Shown: piece by piece, positions 18,507-28,310 of the stretch
Numbering within the stretch: the first letter of the stretch is position 1
How the letters are laid out: each line of letters opens with the position of its first letter
Program-made: the position numbers and the translations under genes
Notes under the pieces: generated by a model
The model's database searches: none
Told to the model about the DNA's origin: nothing
The model's input: only the letters and a program-made list of their open reading frames with translations
Assembly: GCA_902779675.1 (NCBI GenBank)
Contig: CACZCK010000007.1
Span: forward strand, 1-64,000
DNA: 64,000 nt
Origin: an uncultured Coriobacteriaceae bacterium
Lineage (GTDB): Bacteria > Actinomycetota > Coriobacteriia > Coriobacteriales > Atopobiaceae
Direction of reading: 5' to 3'

Positions 18507-21500
18507 ATGGAACAGAACCAAGACGGGCTTCGGATGGTCGGGCGCTACGCGCTTATCGAGCAGATCGGTAGCGGTGGCTTTGGTGAGACGTGGCGCGCAT
18601 ACGACGAGATACTCGATACCGACGTTGCCATCAAGGCGTTCCAGTATCCCGATGTCACCGATCACGATCGCTATCTGCGGGAGGCCCGGTCGATGGCGCG
18701 CCTCTCCGGCGTGGAGGGCATCGCTCACGTGCGGGACCTTGTTGAGGAGGACGAGCGCCTCTACTTGGTCATGGACTACGTCGAGGGCGAGGACCTCTCG
18801 CAGCTGCTCGCGCGGGAGGGACGTCTCTCCCTAGGCCAGACGCTCGGCATCCTGCAGCCGGTCTCCCTGGCGCTCGAGGCGATGCATGGTCGTGGGGTCG
18901 TGCATCGCGACGTGAGCCCCGACAACATTCGCGTGACGCCTGAGGGTCGAGGCACACTCCTCGACTTTGGCTCGGTGCTCAGCGCCAGCCATGTGGGGCA
19001 CACCATGACGGTCAAGCCGGGCTATGCGCCTCCTGAGCAGTATGGCGAGGCGTCTTCGCAGGGTCCATGGACCGACGTGTACGCACTGGCAGCTTGTGCG
19101 TACCAGTGCCTGAGCGGCATGCCGCCCGCCGATAGCCTGCAGCGCATCTTCCACGACGAGCTCAAGCGTCCCTCGGAGCTTGGCGTCGCGATTTCGCCAG
19201 CAGTTGAGGATGCGCTGATGGCGGGCCTCGTGTTGGATGGCCGCACCCGCACGCAGACCGTGCGAGAGCTCATGGAAGGGCTGTCTGGTGTGGCGCCCGT
19301 TGTGGCGCAGTCACAAGAACCCCAGGCACCTGCGACGGTCATTCAGCAGAGTGAGAGCGGCACGGCTGCGTCCGAATCCCCTCAGCATGGAGCCGGTGCC
19401 GTGGCGTCAGGCAGTGTCTCTCGCAAGGGGAATCCGACAGAGGTGGCGACGCCCGCCGTCAAGGAGGTGCGGGCCGGGGGCAGCAGTTCCGTCGCAACGG
19501 CGCAGGCCGCCAGTGTGAAGAGCGCCGGCGAGCAGGGTCGTCCGGCCGAGGGACATAGTCTCGCAAGGTCGCTGCCCAAGTTCCAGCCAAAGAAGCTGGC
19601 CGTGCTGCTGGGAGCAGTGGTTGCCGTCGTGGCGGCCGTCATTCTGGGTGCCGTGCTGTTTGGCAGGGTCGGCAGCACCGATTCGCCCGCAAGCGAGTCA
19701 ATCAGCCAGCAGACGGTCAGTCCAGAGACGGCAAGCAGACTTGCCAATGACCCGGAGAAGAAGTCCGTGACCTTCACGCGCTGTGTGGTGCCCGACGAGG
19801 CGCTCGAGATACTGGCGACTTCGGAGACCATCGAGAGCATCACCCTGAACGCGTGCACCGGGTTCAGCTCCCTCGAAGTGCTGGATGGCATGAGCGGTTT
19901 GGTGAGCCTGAACCTCTCGACCATGGAGGACGTCGATCTCGATGCCCTTTTCCCAAAGACGATGCACACGCTTCAGCTGCTGCGTCTGCAGACGATGTCC
20001 ATCGAAGGAGGCGCCAGCGCACTCAGGCGCTTCCCGGCGTTGACGACGCTGGTGTTGTCGCCTGTTGAGGGCATCGATGACATCGACTTCCTCGAATCCC
20101 TGCCCAAGCTCGAGCAGCTCGACCTGTCGGGGATCGATCTCTCTGGAAGCAAGGTGGACCAGCTGTCTGCCTTGGACAAGCTTGAGGTGGCGAGGGTCAA
20201 CCTCTGCAACATCGACACGCTCGCGTGGACCCAATCGTGTCCGGAGCTCACCACACTGGAGGCCCAGGGCAACCAGATCTCCAATGTCGAAGCGTTGGCG
20301 GGACACGAGAGACTCAGGACGCTCTGGCTCTCTGGCAACCAGATCGACAGTCTGGGGCCACTGGCGGAGTGCCCCGAGCTTTCCGACGTGCTGTTGGCCC
20401 AAAACCAGGTGCGCTGGGTTGACGGCCTTGCGGGTCACAGCAAGCTCTGGCGTCTGTCCCTTGCGGACAACGAGCTGGTTGACGCCAGCGGTCTCGATGG
20501 CCTGACGGCGCTCGTGCAACTGTCGCTGGAGAACAACCAACTGACAAACATCGACTCGATCGCCGACAGCACCGAGCTCAAGCGTCTTGACGTCTCCGGC
20601 AACAATCTGGATGAGATAGACGTGTGCGAGCGGTTCATCGGGCTAGAGCAGCTCGACGCCTCGCACAACTCCCTGACCGACGTCTCGAGACTTGCCAGTT
20701 GCTCGCAACTCAAGCTTCTGTTCCTGCAGGACAACGAGATTGACAGCATTGCGGCGCTCGGCAATGACTTCCTCGACCTCGAGACGCTCAACATCGCCTA
20801 CAACAAGGTGGACTCGCTCGAGCCTCTGGCCGGCTGCTCCAAGCTCAGGTACCTGGTCGCAAGCAACAACACCATCACCTCGCTGGACGGTCTGCAGGAC
20901 AAGCCAAAGCTCGACACGCTGCTTGCCGACCACAACCAGATTGCGAGCATCGAGGCACTCGCCAGCTCTACGGGAGTCCTGCAGAACGTCGACCTCGGTC
21001 ATAACAACGTGAGCAGCATCACCGCGCTTTCGGGGATGCTCTCGCAGGATACCTACGGGGTCTATGCGTCGCTTCTGCTCGACCACAACCAGATACGCTC
21101 GCTCGACGGCCTACCAGTAGGTGGGGGCTATTACGGCCTCGCGTTGCACGGCAACCCCATCAGTGACTTCTCGAGGCTGTCGTCAGCCGAGACCAAATGG
21201 AACGTGCTCTACCTGCCCTATGCGCAAGGTGCGAGCTACAGCTCCCTGGGTGAGCTGCCGCTGATTGGCTCGACGCGCTTCGTGGGAGTGCCCTACGATC
21301 AGCAGAACAAGGTGCTGCGCGAGCTGGGCATAGCCGAGAGCGATCGCTTCTCCGCGAGGCCCAAGTTCATAGACGAGCAGACCGCCGAGGACGAGATGGA
21401 GAGCTTCCGCCAGCAGCTACAGGGCAGGGTGAGCGGTATGCCAGGGGAGCAGGGCACGCAGAATGCCGATGGCGAGGACGTATCCGATGATGATGCCTAA
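18507..21500 (+). CDS. Membrane Ser/Thr protein kinase with leucine-rich-repeat ectodomain
   Basis: 997 residues. The kinase domain is residues 12-260: glycine loop GSGGFGETW (21-29), K43 (VAIKAF), HRDVSPDN with D135 and N140, DFG 153-155 and YAPPEQY. A low-complexity Ser/Ala/Glu linker (265-360) leads to one membrane helix (about 362-388). The C-terminal half (about 415-930) is a run of roughly 22-residue internalin-type leucine-rich repeats (L..L..N.I..I). The protein would thus have an inside kinase and an outside ligand-binding surface. PASTA domains, usual in such kinases, are absent. The next two genes encode an FHA-ABC ATPase and permease. Confidence 0.93.
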   Translation: MEQNQDGLRMVGRYALIEQIGSGGFGETWRAYDEILDTDVAIKAFQYPDVTDHDRYLREARSMARLSGVEGIAHVRDLVEEDERLYLVMDYVEGEDLSQLLAREGRLSLGQTLGILQPVSLALEAMHGRGVVHRDVSPDNIRVTPEGRGTLLDFGSVLSASHVGHTMTVKPGYAPPEQYGEASSQGPWTDVYALAACAYQCLSGMPPADSLQRIFHDELKRPSELGVAISPAVEDALMAGLVLDGRTRTQTVRELMEGLSGVAPVVAQSQEPQAPATVIQQSESGTAASESPQHGAGAVASGSVSRKGNPTEVATPAVKEVRAGGSSSVATAQAASVKSAGEQGRPAEGHSLARSLPKFQPKKLAVLLGAVVAVVAAVILGAVLFGRVGSTDSPASESISQQTVSPETASRLANDPEKKSVTFTRCVVPDEALEILATSETIESITLNACTGFSSLEVLDGMSGLVSLNLSTMEDVDLDALFPKTMHTLQLLRLQTMSIEGGASALRRFPALTTLVLSPVEGIDDIDFLESLPKLEQLDLSGIDLSGSKVDQLSALDKLEVARVNLCNIDTLAWTQSCPELTTLEAQGNQISNVEALAGHERLRTLWLSGNQIDSLGPLAECPELSDVLLAQNQVRWVDGLAGHSKLWRLSLADNELVDASGLDGLTALVQLSLENNQLTNIDSIADSTELKRLDVSGNNLDEIDVCERFIGLEQLDASHNSLTDVSRLASCSQLKLLFLQDNEIDSIAALGNDFLDLETLNIAYNKVDSLEPLAGCSKLRYLVASNNTITSLDGLQDKPKLDTLLADHNQIASIEALASSTGVLQNVDLGHNNVSSITALSGMLSQDTYGVYASLLLDHNQIRSLDGLPVGGGYYGLALHGNPISDFSRLSSAETKWNVLYLPYAQGASYSSLGELPLIGSTRFVGVPYDQQNKVLRELGIAESDRFSARPKFIDEQTAEDEMESFRQQLQGRVSGMPGEQGTQNADGEDVSDDDA

Positions 21501-21530
21501 CGACCGTCTCGCAGGTTTGGGGAGTCTACG

Positions 21531-22850
21531 ATGACAAGCGATGCTGGACAGGGAAGGGCGACCACGTTGCGCCCTGACGGCGTCTGCGGAGAGCCGTTGC
21601 TCGTGGGTTTCACATCGGCGGGTCACGTGCGTGATTGGCCACTCGCAGGGACGATGAGCCTGGGGCGCCTGGGGTCAGGCGCAGACATCGAAGTGCCGTC
21701 GGGAGTCGTTTCCTCTCGCCACGGTGAAGTCAGCCTGGTGCAGGGCAGGGTGTTCTACCGTGATCTGGGGAGCACCAACGGCACCTGGCTCGATGGCTGT
21801 CGCGTCGAGGATACGGTCGAGCTGCGCGAGGGCAGCGTGCTGGCTTTTGCGCCTCAGAACGCCCCCGAGAGTCCCGCGTTCTTTGTGGCGCTCGCGTCCT
21901 CTGCAGGCAAGGAGACCGATGGGGTGGGGGAGACTGCTGCGCAGGCCGAACGCGAGCGGCAAGACGGGCCGACTCCCGCCTTCGCAGAAGAATCCTCGCG
22001 CGAGGCACCTGAGGTCGTTTTGGGAATGGATGCCCTCAAGGGCTCGCTGGTCATCGATATCGAGGAGAAGAGCGTCTGGTCGCATCATACGAAGAAGGCC
22101 ATCCTGCGCGACGTGCACCTGAGCGTCGATCCTGGCGAGATGGTGCTCATCCTGGGAGGCTCAGGCGCGGGCAAGTCGACCTTCATCAACGCGGTGATGG
22201 GCAACAGCAAGGCGGACGGGCGCATCATGCTGGGCGATACCGACATCTATGCCGAGTATGAACGCATCAAGTACGAGATTGGCTACGTGCCGCAGCAGGA
22301 CCTGTTGCGTGGCAACGATACGGTGCGCGACACGCTCTTTGCCGCGGCGCAGCTTCGCATGCCCAAGGGCACATCGCATGCGGAGTGCCTGGCGCGAGCC
22401 GTCTGGGCTGGGGAGCTGCTTGGCCTCAAGCGCGAGGGGGACACGCTGGTCGGACGTCTCTCTGGCGGTCAGCGAAAGCGCCTCTCGATTGCCGTGGAGC
22501 TGGTGAGCGATCCGGCGCTGTTCTTCCTTGACGAGCCCGACTCGGGTCTCGATGGCGTCATGGCCCGCGCACTGATGGAGAATCTGCGCTCCATTGCCGA
22601 CATGGGCAAGATGGTGCTGGTTATTACCCATGGGCCAGACCGGGCAGCGGACCTGTTCTCCAAGGTCGTCGTGCTGGCCAAGGTGGAGCGTGACGGGGCA
22701 GGCCACATGGTGTTCTGTGGTTCGGTGGCCAACGCGCTGGAGTTCTTTGACACCGACTCGCTCGAGGGCGTGGTGCGGCGCATCAATCGCGAGGACGAGG
22801 GCGGCGATGGCTTGGCCGACCGCTACCTCGAGAAGTGGGAGGCGAGGTAG
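21531..22850 (+). CDS. FHA domain-ABC ATPase
   Basis: 439 residues. An N-terminal forkhead-associated domain (about 35-115) has SLGR, SSRHGEV and STNGTWLDG, which bind phosphothreonine. A Glu-rich linker is followed by an ABCG-like ATPase (about 170-439) with GGSGAGKST, LSGGQRKRLS and FFLDEPDSGLD. The gene lies 30 nt after the kinase gene and 2 nt before the permease gene. It resembles Rv1747 of Mycobacterium tuberculosis, an FHA-ABC transporter phosphorylated by a kinase (established knowledge), but with the permease on a separate chain. Phospho-control of transport is the natural inference. Confidence 0.92.
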   Translation: MTSDAGQGRATTLRPDGVCGEPLLVGFTSAGHVRDWPLAGTMSLGRLGSGADIEVPSGVVSSRHGEVSLVQGRVFYRDLGSTNGTWLDGCRVEDTVELREGSVLAFAPQNAPESPAFFVALASSAGKETDGVGETAAQAERERQDGPTPAFAEESSREAPEVVLGMDALKGSLVIDIEEKSVWSHHTKKAILRDVHLSVDPGEMVLILGGSGAGKSTFINAVMGNSKADGRIMLGDTDIYAEYERIKYEIGYVPQQDLLRGNDTVRDTLFAAAQLRMPKGTSHAECLARAVWAGELLGLKREGDTLVGRLSGGQRKRLSIAVELVSDPALFFLDEPDSGLDGVMARALMENLRSIADMGKMVLVITHGPDRAADLFSKVVVLAKVERDGAGHMVFCGSVANALEFFDTDSLEGVVRRINREDEGGDGLADRYLEKWEAR

Positions 22851-22852
22851 CC

Positions 22853-23665
22853 ATGGAGCAGCAGGCGGGACCGTTGCGTCAGACTCGGGTGTGCCTGGAG
22901 CGTTGTCTGCGCGCCTTTGTCAACGACCGTGGGTGGAAGACCTTCCTCTCGGTGGCGCTCATCACCGTGCTCATTGGCATGGTGATGGGCAAGGATACCT
23001 TCGAGGGCTACGCGGCCACGAGGAACGGAGCGTTTGCGTTGGTCTGCGCCTGCATCTGGATTGGCATCTTCAACTCGATCCGTACCATCTGCCGCGAGCG
23101 CGACATCATTCGGCGGGAGCATCGCACGGGGCTCAACCTGTGGTCGTACATGGCGGCGCACCTGATCTACGAGGCGCTGCTGAGTGCGGCGGAGGCCGTG
23201 GTGGTCGTGCTCATCGTGCGCATCATGTGCTACGACCACTTTGTGACGCGTGGCGTGCTGCTGCCGCCCACGCTGGAGATGGGTGTGACCTTCTTCCTTA
23301 TCATCTTCTCGGCAGATGCGTTGGGCTTGCTCATCTCGTCGATTGTGCGGTCCGAGAACACGGCCATGACGGTGATGCCTTTCGCGCTCATCGTGCAGCT
23401 CGTCATGTCGGGCACCATCTTTGAGCTCTCCGGCCTTCCCGACGCCATCTCGAACTTGACCATCAGCCGCTGGGGGCTCGATGCCATCTGCGCGACCGCG
23501 CATGTCAACGAGATGCTCGAGGTGGGCATGGGCTACGTGGAAGCCTTGCCCGAACAGGCGGCAAGTGCAAGCAACCTGCTTGCCCTCTGGGGTCTGCTGG
23601 CATTCTTTGCGCTGGCCTACGGTGTGTTGGCGGCAGCATTGCTCCATCTGGTTGACCGGGGATAG
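22853..23665 (+). CDS. ABC-2 type permease
   Basis: 270 residues with about six membrane helices (near 33-50, 60-80, 105-130, 145-175, 180-200 and 240-262). The arrangement is that of ABC-2/ABCG permeases. A cytoplasmic RTICRERDIIRREHRTGLN stretch resembles the coupling helix before the second transmembrane segment. The ATG at 22853 follows GAGGTAGCC, nearly overlapping the FHA-ABC stop. It probably pairs with that ATPase as an exporter. The cargo is unknown. Confidence 0.88.
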   Translation: MEQQAGPLRQTRVCLERCLRAFVNDRGWKTFLSVALITVLIGMVMGKDTFEGYAATRNGAFALVCACIWIGIFNSIRTICRERDIIRREHRTGLNLWSYMAAHLIYEALLSAAEAVVVVLIVRIMCYDHFVTRGVLLPPTLEMGVTFFLIIFSADALGLLISSIVRSENTAMTVMPFALIVQLVMSGTIFELSGLPDAISNLTISRWGLDAICATAHVNEMLEVGMGYVEALPEQAASASNLLALWGLLAFFALAYGVLAAALLHLVDRG

Positions 23666-23836
23666 CTTCGGCCCCGCCTCCGGTCTTTTGCACGGATCTC
23701 GTCATGGCGATGCCTGTCTCTTTCGTGTTCACCGAGCGTACCAGCGCCTATGCCGACGGCCAAGGCACGGGTCGAATGGTTGTTTCACAATTGAACTGTC
23801 TTTAGTACGCGCGGACGCTCGAGGAGAGGGGTATCC

Positions 23837-25801
23837 ATGTACGAGAAGCTGTTCGAACCCGTCACGATCAACAAGATGGTGGTTCCCAACCGTCTGGTCT
23901 TTGAGCCGATGGGCAACTACTATGCCGAGCTCAACGGCGATGCGAGCCAGCGTGACTGCGACTTCTACGCCGCGCGTGGTGCCGGCGGCTGCGGTCTGGT
24001 AATCACCGAGATCTGCTCGGTCAACCGTACGACCGCCCGTGGCGACGCCCGCAACCTGGTCATCGACAACGACGAGGCCATTCCGAGCTTCCGTCGCATG
24101 GCCGAGGCCGTGCACGCGACCGGTGCCAAGTTTGCGGTCGAGATCTATCATCCGGGCTGCCAGGGCGTCCCGCCGCTGTGCGTCGACGGCATTACCGTAA
24201 GTCCGTCCGGCCAGCCCTCCAAGCTCACCAACGCGCCTACCCGTGCGCTCGAGCACGATGAGGTCCTCCAGACGATCGACGACTTCATCCAGGCGGGCAT
24301 CCGCGTGTGGAAGTCGGGCGCCGACGCCGTCGAGCTGCACTGCGCGCATGGCTACCTGCTCTGTCAGTTCCTGAGCCCCTACACCAACCATCGCGACGAC
24401 GAGTTTGGTGGCAGCCTCGAGAACCGTGCCGAGATCGTGCGGCGCATCATCGAGGGAGTCCGTCAGGGCACCAGTCCCGACTTCCCCATCATCGTGCGCC
24501 TGACCGCCGACGAGTACCTGCGCTGCATCGGCATCGATGACGGCATCACGCTCGACATGGCCGTGGAGTACTGCAAGCTCTTCGAGCAGTGGGGTGCCGA
24601 TGCCATCGACGTCAGTGCGGGCAACTATGAGACCATGAACTGGGCCTGGGAGCCTGTGGGCTTCGACGAGGGCTGGAAGTCCGTCAACGGCAAGACCATC
24701 GCTGCCGCGGTCGACATTCCCGTTATCGCGTGCTCGGTGGTGCGTCATCCCGAGACGGCCATGGACCTCGTGGATAACGGCGTGGCCATGGTGGGCTCTG
24801 CGCGCCAGTTCTTTGCCGATCCCGACTGGGGCAACAAGGTGCGTGAGGGCGCAAGCAAGCTCATCCGTCCGTGCATCAGCTGCATGCGCTGCATCGAGAG
24901 CTTGATGGCTGCGCACGAGGACCCGTTCAGCCCCATGGTGTGCTCCGTCAACCCCGAGGCTGGCCGCGAGTGCGATCTTGCGCCGCTGGCCAAGGACGGC
25001 GACGGTCGTAAGGTCGTGGTGGTGGGCTCCGGTCCCGCCGGCCTCGAGGCCGCCCGCGTGCTGGGCATCCGCGGCTTCGACGTGGTGGTGCTGGAGAAGG
25101 CCGATGAGGTCGGTGGCCAGCTGGTCTTTGCCGCCAAGCCGCCCAAAAAGTGGCGCCTCGACTGGCTCATCCGCTACTACGAGGCTGCGCTGGCAGATCT
25201 GCCGGTTCAGATCCGCTGCGGCGTGGAGGCCACGGCCGACGTCATCAAGGCCGAGGACCCGGTGGCCGTGATCTGGGCGGCGGGCTCGCAGCCGGTGAAG
25301 CCTGGCAGCATCCCCGGGCTCGACAGCGAGCTGGTGCTCACCCCGCCCGAGGCCATCATGGCCAACCCGCCGCTCACGGGCGAGAAGGTCGTGGTCGTGG
25401 GCTCCGGTATGACGGGCATCGAGGTCGCCGAGATGCTCTCGTCCGAGCAGGAGTGCCACGTGGACCTCTACGAGATGGTGGACCAGATTGGCCCGGGCAT
25501 CTTCTTCCAGAACATGATCGACATCATGGGTCGCCTTGGCCAGACCGATACCACGCTCAACCCTGGGCACAAGCTCCTCAAGGTAGAGGGCAATGTGGCC
25601 ACCTTCGAGAAGGCAGACGGCGAGCAGGTCGAGGCGGAGTTTGACCATCTGGTGCTCTCGCTGGGCATGAGGCCCATGGCAGCGCCGGAGTGGGCCGCCG
25701 AGCTAGGCGTTCCAGTCATCGTGGCGGGCGACTCCGAGAAGGTCGGTCGCATCCAGGAGGCCGTGACCGGCGGCTACGACGCGGCGCGCTCCATCGGGTA
25801 A
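23837..25801 (+). CDS. Old-yellow-enzyme/FAD/Fe-S oxidoreductase (2-enoate or dienoyl-CoA reductase family)
   Basis: 654 residues. An FMN TIM barrel spans 1-340 (HCAHGYLLCQFLSPYTN.. and R..DEFGGS). A 4Fe-4S motif follows (CISCMRCIES with a Cys about 12 residues further). The C-terminus has FAD and NAD(P)H Rossmann domains (VVVVGSGPAGLEAARV and VVVVGSGMTGIEVAEM). This is the layout of 2,4-dienoyl-CoA reductase, enoate reductase and BaiCD-type steroid reductases. It reduces activated C=C bonds in the cytoplasm. The substrate cannot be told. The start follows GAGGAGAGGGG. Confidence 0.9.
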   Translation: MYEKLFEPVTINKMVVPNRLVFEPMGNYYAELNGDASQRDCDFYAARGAGGCGLVITEICSVNRTTARGDARNLVIDNDEAIPSFRRMAEAVHATGAKFAVEIYHPGCQGVPPLCVDGITVSPSGQPSKLTNAPTRALEHDEVLQTIDDFIQAGIRVWKSGADAVELHCAHGYLLCQFLSPYTNHRDDEFGGSLENRAEIVRRIIEGVRQGTSPDFPIIVRLTADEYLRCIGIDDGITLDMAVEYCKLFEQWGADAIDVSAGNYETMNWAWEPVGFDEGWKSVNGKTIAAAVDIPVIACSVVRHPETAMDLVDNGVAMVGSARQFFADPDWGNKVREGASKLIRPCISCMRCIESLMAAHEDPFSPMVCSVNPEAGRECDLAPLAKDGDGRKVVVVGSGPAGLEAARVLGIRGFDVVVLEKADEVGGQLVFAAKPPKKWRLDWLIRYYEAALADLPVQIRCGVEATADVIKAEDPVAVIWAAGSQPVKPGSIPGLDSELVLTPPEAIMANPPLTGEKVVVVGSGMTGIEVAEMLSSEQECHVDLYEMVDQIGPGIFFQNMIDIMGRLGQTDTTLNPGHKLLKVEGNVATFEKADGEQVEAEFDHLVLSLGMRPMAAPEWAAELGVPVIVAGDSEKVGRIQEAVTGGYDAARSIG

Positions 25802-25880
25802 TCAAGTAGACTGAGACGGTACGAGTCTTGGGTGGCGCTCTCGCACGCGGGGGCGCCGCCTCATGCGGAGAGGGAGTCCC

Positions 25881-26498
25881 ATGAAGGTCCTGATGATCAA
25901 TGGCAGCCCCAAGGTCAGGGGCAACACGGCTCGCGCGCTCGACGAGATGCGCACGGTCTTCGAGGCCGAGGGCGTCGAGGTCGAGTGCGTGCAGGTGGGC
26001 AACCAGGCGGTGCGCGGCTGTGTGGCCTGCAACGGCTGCGCCAAGAAGGGCGCCTGCGTCTTCGACGACGTGGTCAACGAGCTTGCTCCCAAGTTTGAGG
26101 CGGCCGACGGCCTAGTGGTGGGGTCGCCCGTTTACTATGGCTCCGCTAACGCGACGCTCGTCGCGGTTCTCGACCGCCTGTTCTACTCCATGCAGTTCGA
26201 CGCCACCATGAAGGTCGGTGCCGCCGTGGCGGTGGCGCGCCGCGGGGGCCTGACGGCTACCTTCGACGAGCTCAACAAGTACTTCACCATCAGCGGCATG
26301 CCTGTGGCTTCTGGCCAGTATTGGAACGGCGTGCATGGCCGCCTGCCCGGCGAGGCGGAGCAGGACGGCGAGGGCCTGCAGCAGATGCGCACCCTCGCGC
26401 GCAACATGACCTTCCTGATGCGCTCGATCGAGCTGGGCCGCGAGAAGTACGGCCTGCCCGAGCGCGAGGAGGGCATCTGGACGCACTTCATGCGATAA
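25881..26498 (+). CDS. NAD(P)H-dependent FMN reductase, flavodoxin-like
   Basis: 205 residues. MKVLMINGSPKVRGNTARAL is the phosphate-binding loop for FMN, CVACNGCAKKGAC is a Cys-rich motif common in iron-sulfur flavoproteins and related reductases, and VGSPVYYGSAN completes the FMN site. It lies 79 nt after the OYE-type enzyme and could act with it. The start follows GGAGAGGGAG. Confidence 0.88.
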   Translation: MKVLMINGSPKVRGNTARALDEMRTVFEAEGVEVECVQVGNQAVRGCVACNGCAKKGACVFDDVVNELAPKFEAADGLVVGSPVYYGSANATLVAVLDRLFYSMQFDATMKVGAAVAVARRGGLTATFDELNKYFTISGMPVASGQYWNGVHGRLPGEAEQDGEGLQQMRTLARNMTFLMRSIELGREKYGLPEREEGIWTHFMR

Positions 26499-26538
26499 GA
26501 AAGGGTCCGAGGCGATCCCTGATCAGATAGGAGAGGCT

Positions 26539-26760
26539 ATGCTCGTTCCCTTCTCGTATACGCGCTATGCCAACTCCAGGCTCGCCACCTGCGTGAGCTT
26601 CTTTGGCGGTTTGATGATTGCTGGCGGCCTGGCTACCGCCGTCTTGACGCTCGTGGAAGGCGAAATGGAGGGAATCGCTGCTGGTGCGGTAATTGCCCTT
26701 GTAGGGTTTGGTCTCAACAAGCTGACAGAGTCCATCGCAAACAAGAAGAACAGGGCCTGA
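26539..26760 (+). CDS. Small two-helix membrane protein
   Basis: 73 residues with two hydrophobic segments (about 16-40 and 45-62) and a basic end (NKKNRA). Preceded by AGGAGAG. Family unknown. It follows the FMN reductase by 40 nt and is ended by a strong terminator. Confidence 0.65.
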   Translation: MLVPFSYTRYANSRLATCVSFFGGLMIAGGLATAVLTLVEGEMEGIAAGAVIALVGFGLNKLTESIANKKNRA

Positions 26761-26783
26761 CCATCATACCTGCGCACAAAAGA

Positions 26784-26821
26784 GGGTCACTCCTTTCTGC
26801 TTCAGCAGAATGGAGTGACCC
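26784..26821. terminator. Long hairpin between convergent genes
   Basis: GGGTCACTCC-x-TTCTGC pairs with GCAGAA-x-GGAGTGACCC (26784-26800 with 26805-26821) around a TTCA loop. It separates the small membrane protein gene from trpB2. Confidence 0.8.
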
Positions 26822-26841
26822 CTATTTGTATGCTCGGCTTC

Positions 26842-28251
26842 TTACAATGCGAGGCCGCCCTCGGCCTGGATGCCCGGCACGGCGGGTATGGTGGCAAAGC
26901 CCAGCTCCAGCTCCTCGTCGGTTGGCTCGTGGTCGACCATGGTGCCGCTGTTGAAGGCCTCGTATGCGGTCAGGTCAAAGTAGCCGGTGCCCGTCAGGCC
27001 AAACAGGATGACCTTCTCCTCGCCGGTCTCCTTGCACCTGAGGGCCTCGTCGATGGCCACGCGGATGGCGTGCGCGCTCTCGGGCGCAGGCAGGATGGTC
27101 TCCAGCTTGGCAAACTGCTCGGCGGCGGCAAAGACGTCGGTCTGTGCCACGGACACGGCGTCCAGGAAGCCATCGTGCTTGAGCTGGCTGATGATGGGGC
27201 TCATGCCGTGGTAGCGCAGACCGCCGGCGTGGTCGGGGCTGGGGATGAAGCCGTTGCCCAGCGTGTACATCTTGACGAGCGGGCAGGTCTGGCCGGTGTC
27301 GGCGAAGTCGTAGGCAAAGCGGCCGCGCGTGAGGCTGGGGCAGCTCTTGGGCTCCACGGCGATGAAGCGCGTGTTGGGCCGCTTGCCCGTGAGCTTGTCG
27401 CGCATGAACGGGGCGATGAGGCCACCCAGATTGGAGCCGCCACCTGCACAGCCGATCACGACGTCGGGGTACTCGCCGAGCTCCTCGAGTGCGGCGTAGC
27501 TCTCCAGACCAATGATGGACTGGTGCAGCAGCACCTGGTTGAGCACCGAGCCCAGCTGGTAGCGGCCGCGGTTCTCGGGCACATGCAGCGCGCGCTCCAC
27601 GGCCTCGCTGATGGCGGTGCCCAGCGAGCCGGAGCGGTTGGCCTCGTCGGCATACATCTTGCGGCCGATCTCGGTCTCCTGGCTGGGGGAGGCGGTCACC
27701 TGCGCGCCGAAGGTCTCCATGACGCTGCGGCGGAAGGGCTTCTGCTCGTAGCTGGCACGCACCATAAAGACGTCGCAGTCCAGGCCAAAGCGTGCGGCGG
27801 CCTCGCTGAGGGCGGTGCCCCACTGGCCGGCGCCCGTCTCGGTGGTGATGGTGGAGAGGCCCTGCTCATGGGCGTAGTAGGCCTGTGCCAGGGCGGAGTT
27901 GAGCTTGTGCGAGCCGGAGGTGTTATTGCCCTCGAACTTGTAGTAGATCTTGGCGGGCGTGCCCAGGGCCTGCTCCAAGCTGTAGGCGCGGCAGAGCGGG
28001 CTCGGGCGGTAGATCTTGTACATCTCGCGGATGCCCTCGGGGATGTCGACGTAGGCCGTGTCGTCGTCGAGCTCCTGGCGCACCAGCTCGTCGGCAAAGA
28101 CGGGGGCGACGTGCTCGAACTGTGCCACCACGCCGTTGGGCAGGCGCATGGGCTCGGGCTTGTTGGGCATGTCGGCGCGCAGGTTGTAGTACTGGGTGGG
28201 GATCTGGTCCTCGGACAGGTAGATGCGGTACGGGTCCTTCTTGGCAGCCAT
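26842..28251 (-). CDS. TrpB-like PLP enzyme (TrpB2), tryptophan synthase beta
   Basis: 469 residues, longer than classical TrpB, with the TrpB2-type N-terminal extension. The PLP lysine is K116 in NNTSGSHKLNSA. CAGGGSNLGG binds the cofactor phosphate. It makes Trp from indole and serine, or salvages indole. No trpA or other trp genes are adjacent, and TrpB2 is often a stand-alone indole-salvage enzyme (family knowledge). The start at 28251 follows AAGGAGGCC. A tRNA-Trp T-box precedes it, so it is induced by Trp starvation. Confidence 0.93.
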   Translation of the reverse strand: MAAKKDPYRIYLSEDQIPTQYYNLRADMPNKPEPMRLPNGVVAQFEHVAPVFADELVRQELDDDTAYVDIPEGIREMYKIYRPSPLCRAYSLEQALGTPAKIYYKFEGNNTSGSHKLNSALAQAYYAHEQGLSTITTETGAGQWGTALSEAAARFGLDCDVFMVRASYEQKPFRRSVMETFGAQVTASPSQETEIGRKMYADEANRSGSLGTAISEAVERALHVPENRGRYQLGSVLNQVLLHQSIIGLESYAALEELGEYPDVVIGCAGGGSNLGGLIAPFMRDKLTGKRPNTRFIAVEPKSCPSLTRGRFAYDFADTGQTCPLVKMYTLGNGFIPSPDHAGGLRYHGMSPIISQLKHDGFLDAVSVAQTDVFAAAEQFAKLETILPAPESAHAIRVAIDEALRCKETGEEKVILFGLTGTGYFDLTAYEAFNSGTMVDHEPTDEELELGFATIPAVPGIQAEGGLAL

Positions 28252-28310
28252 CGTGGCCTCCTTCCTGCGCCGGTTGGCGCGCTGAGGACGGCCGGCCATC
28301 TCTGGCTAAC

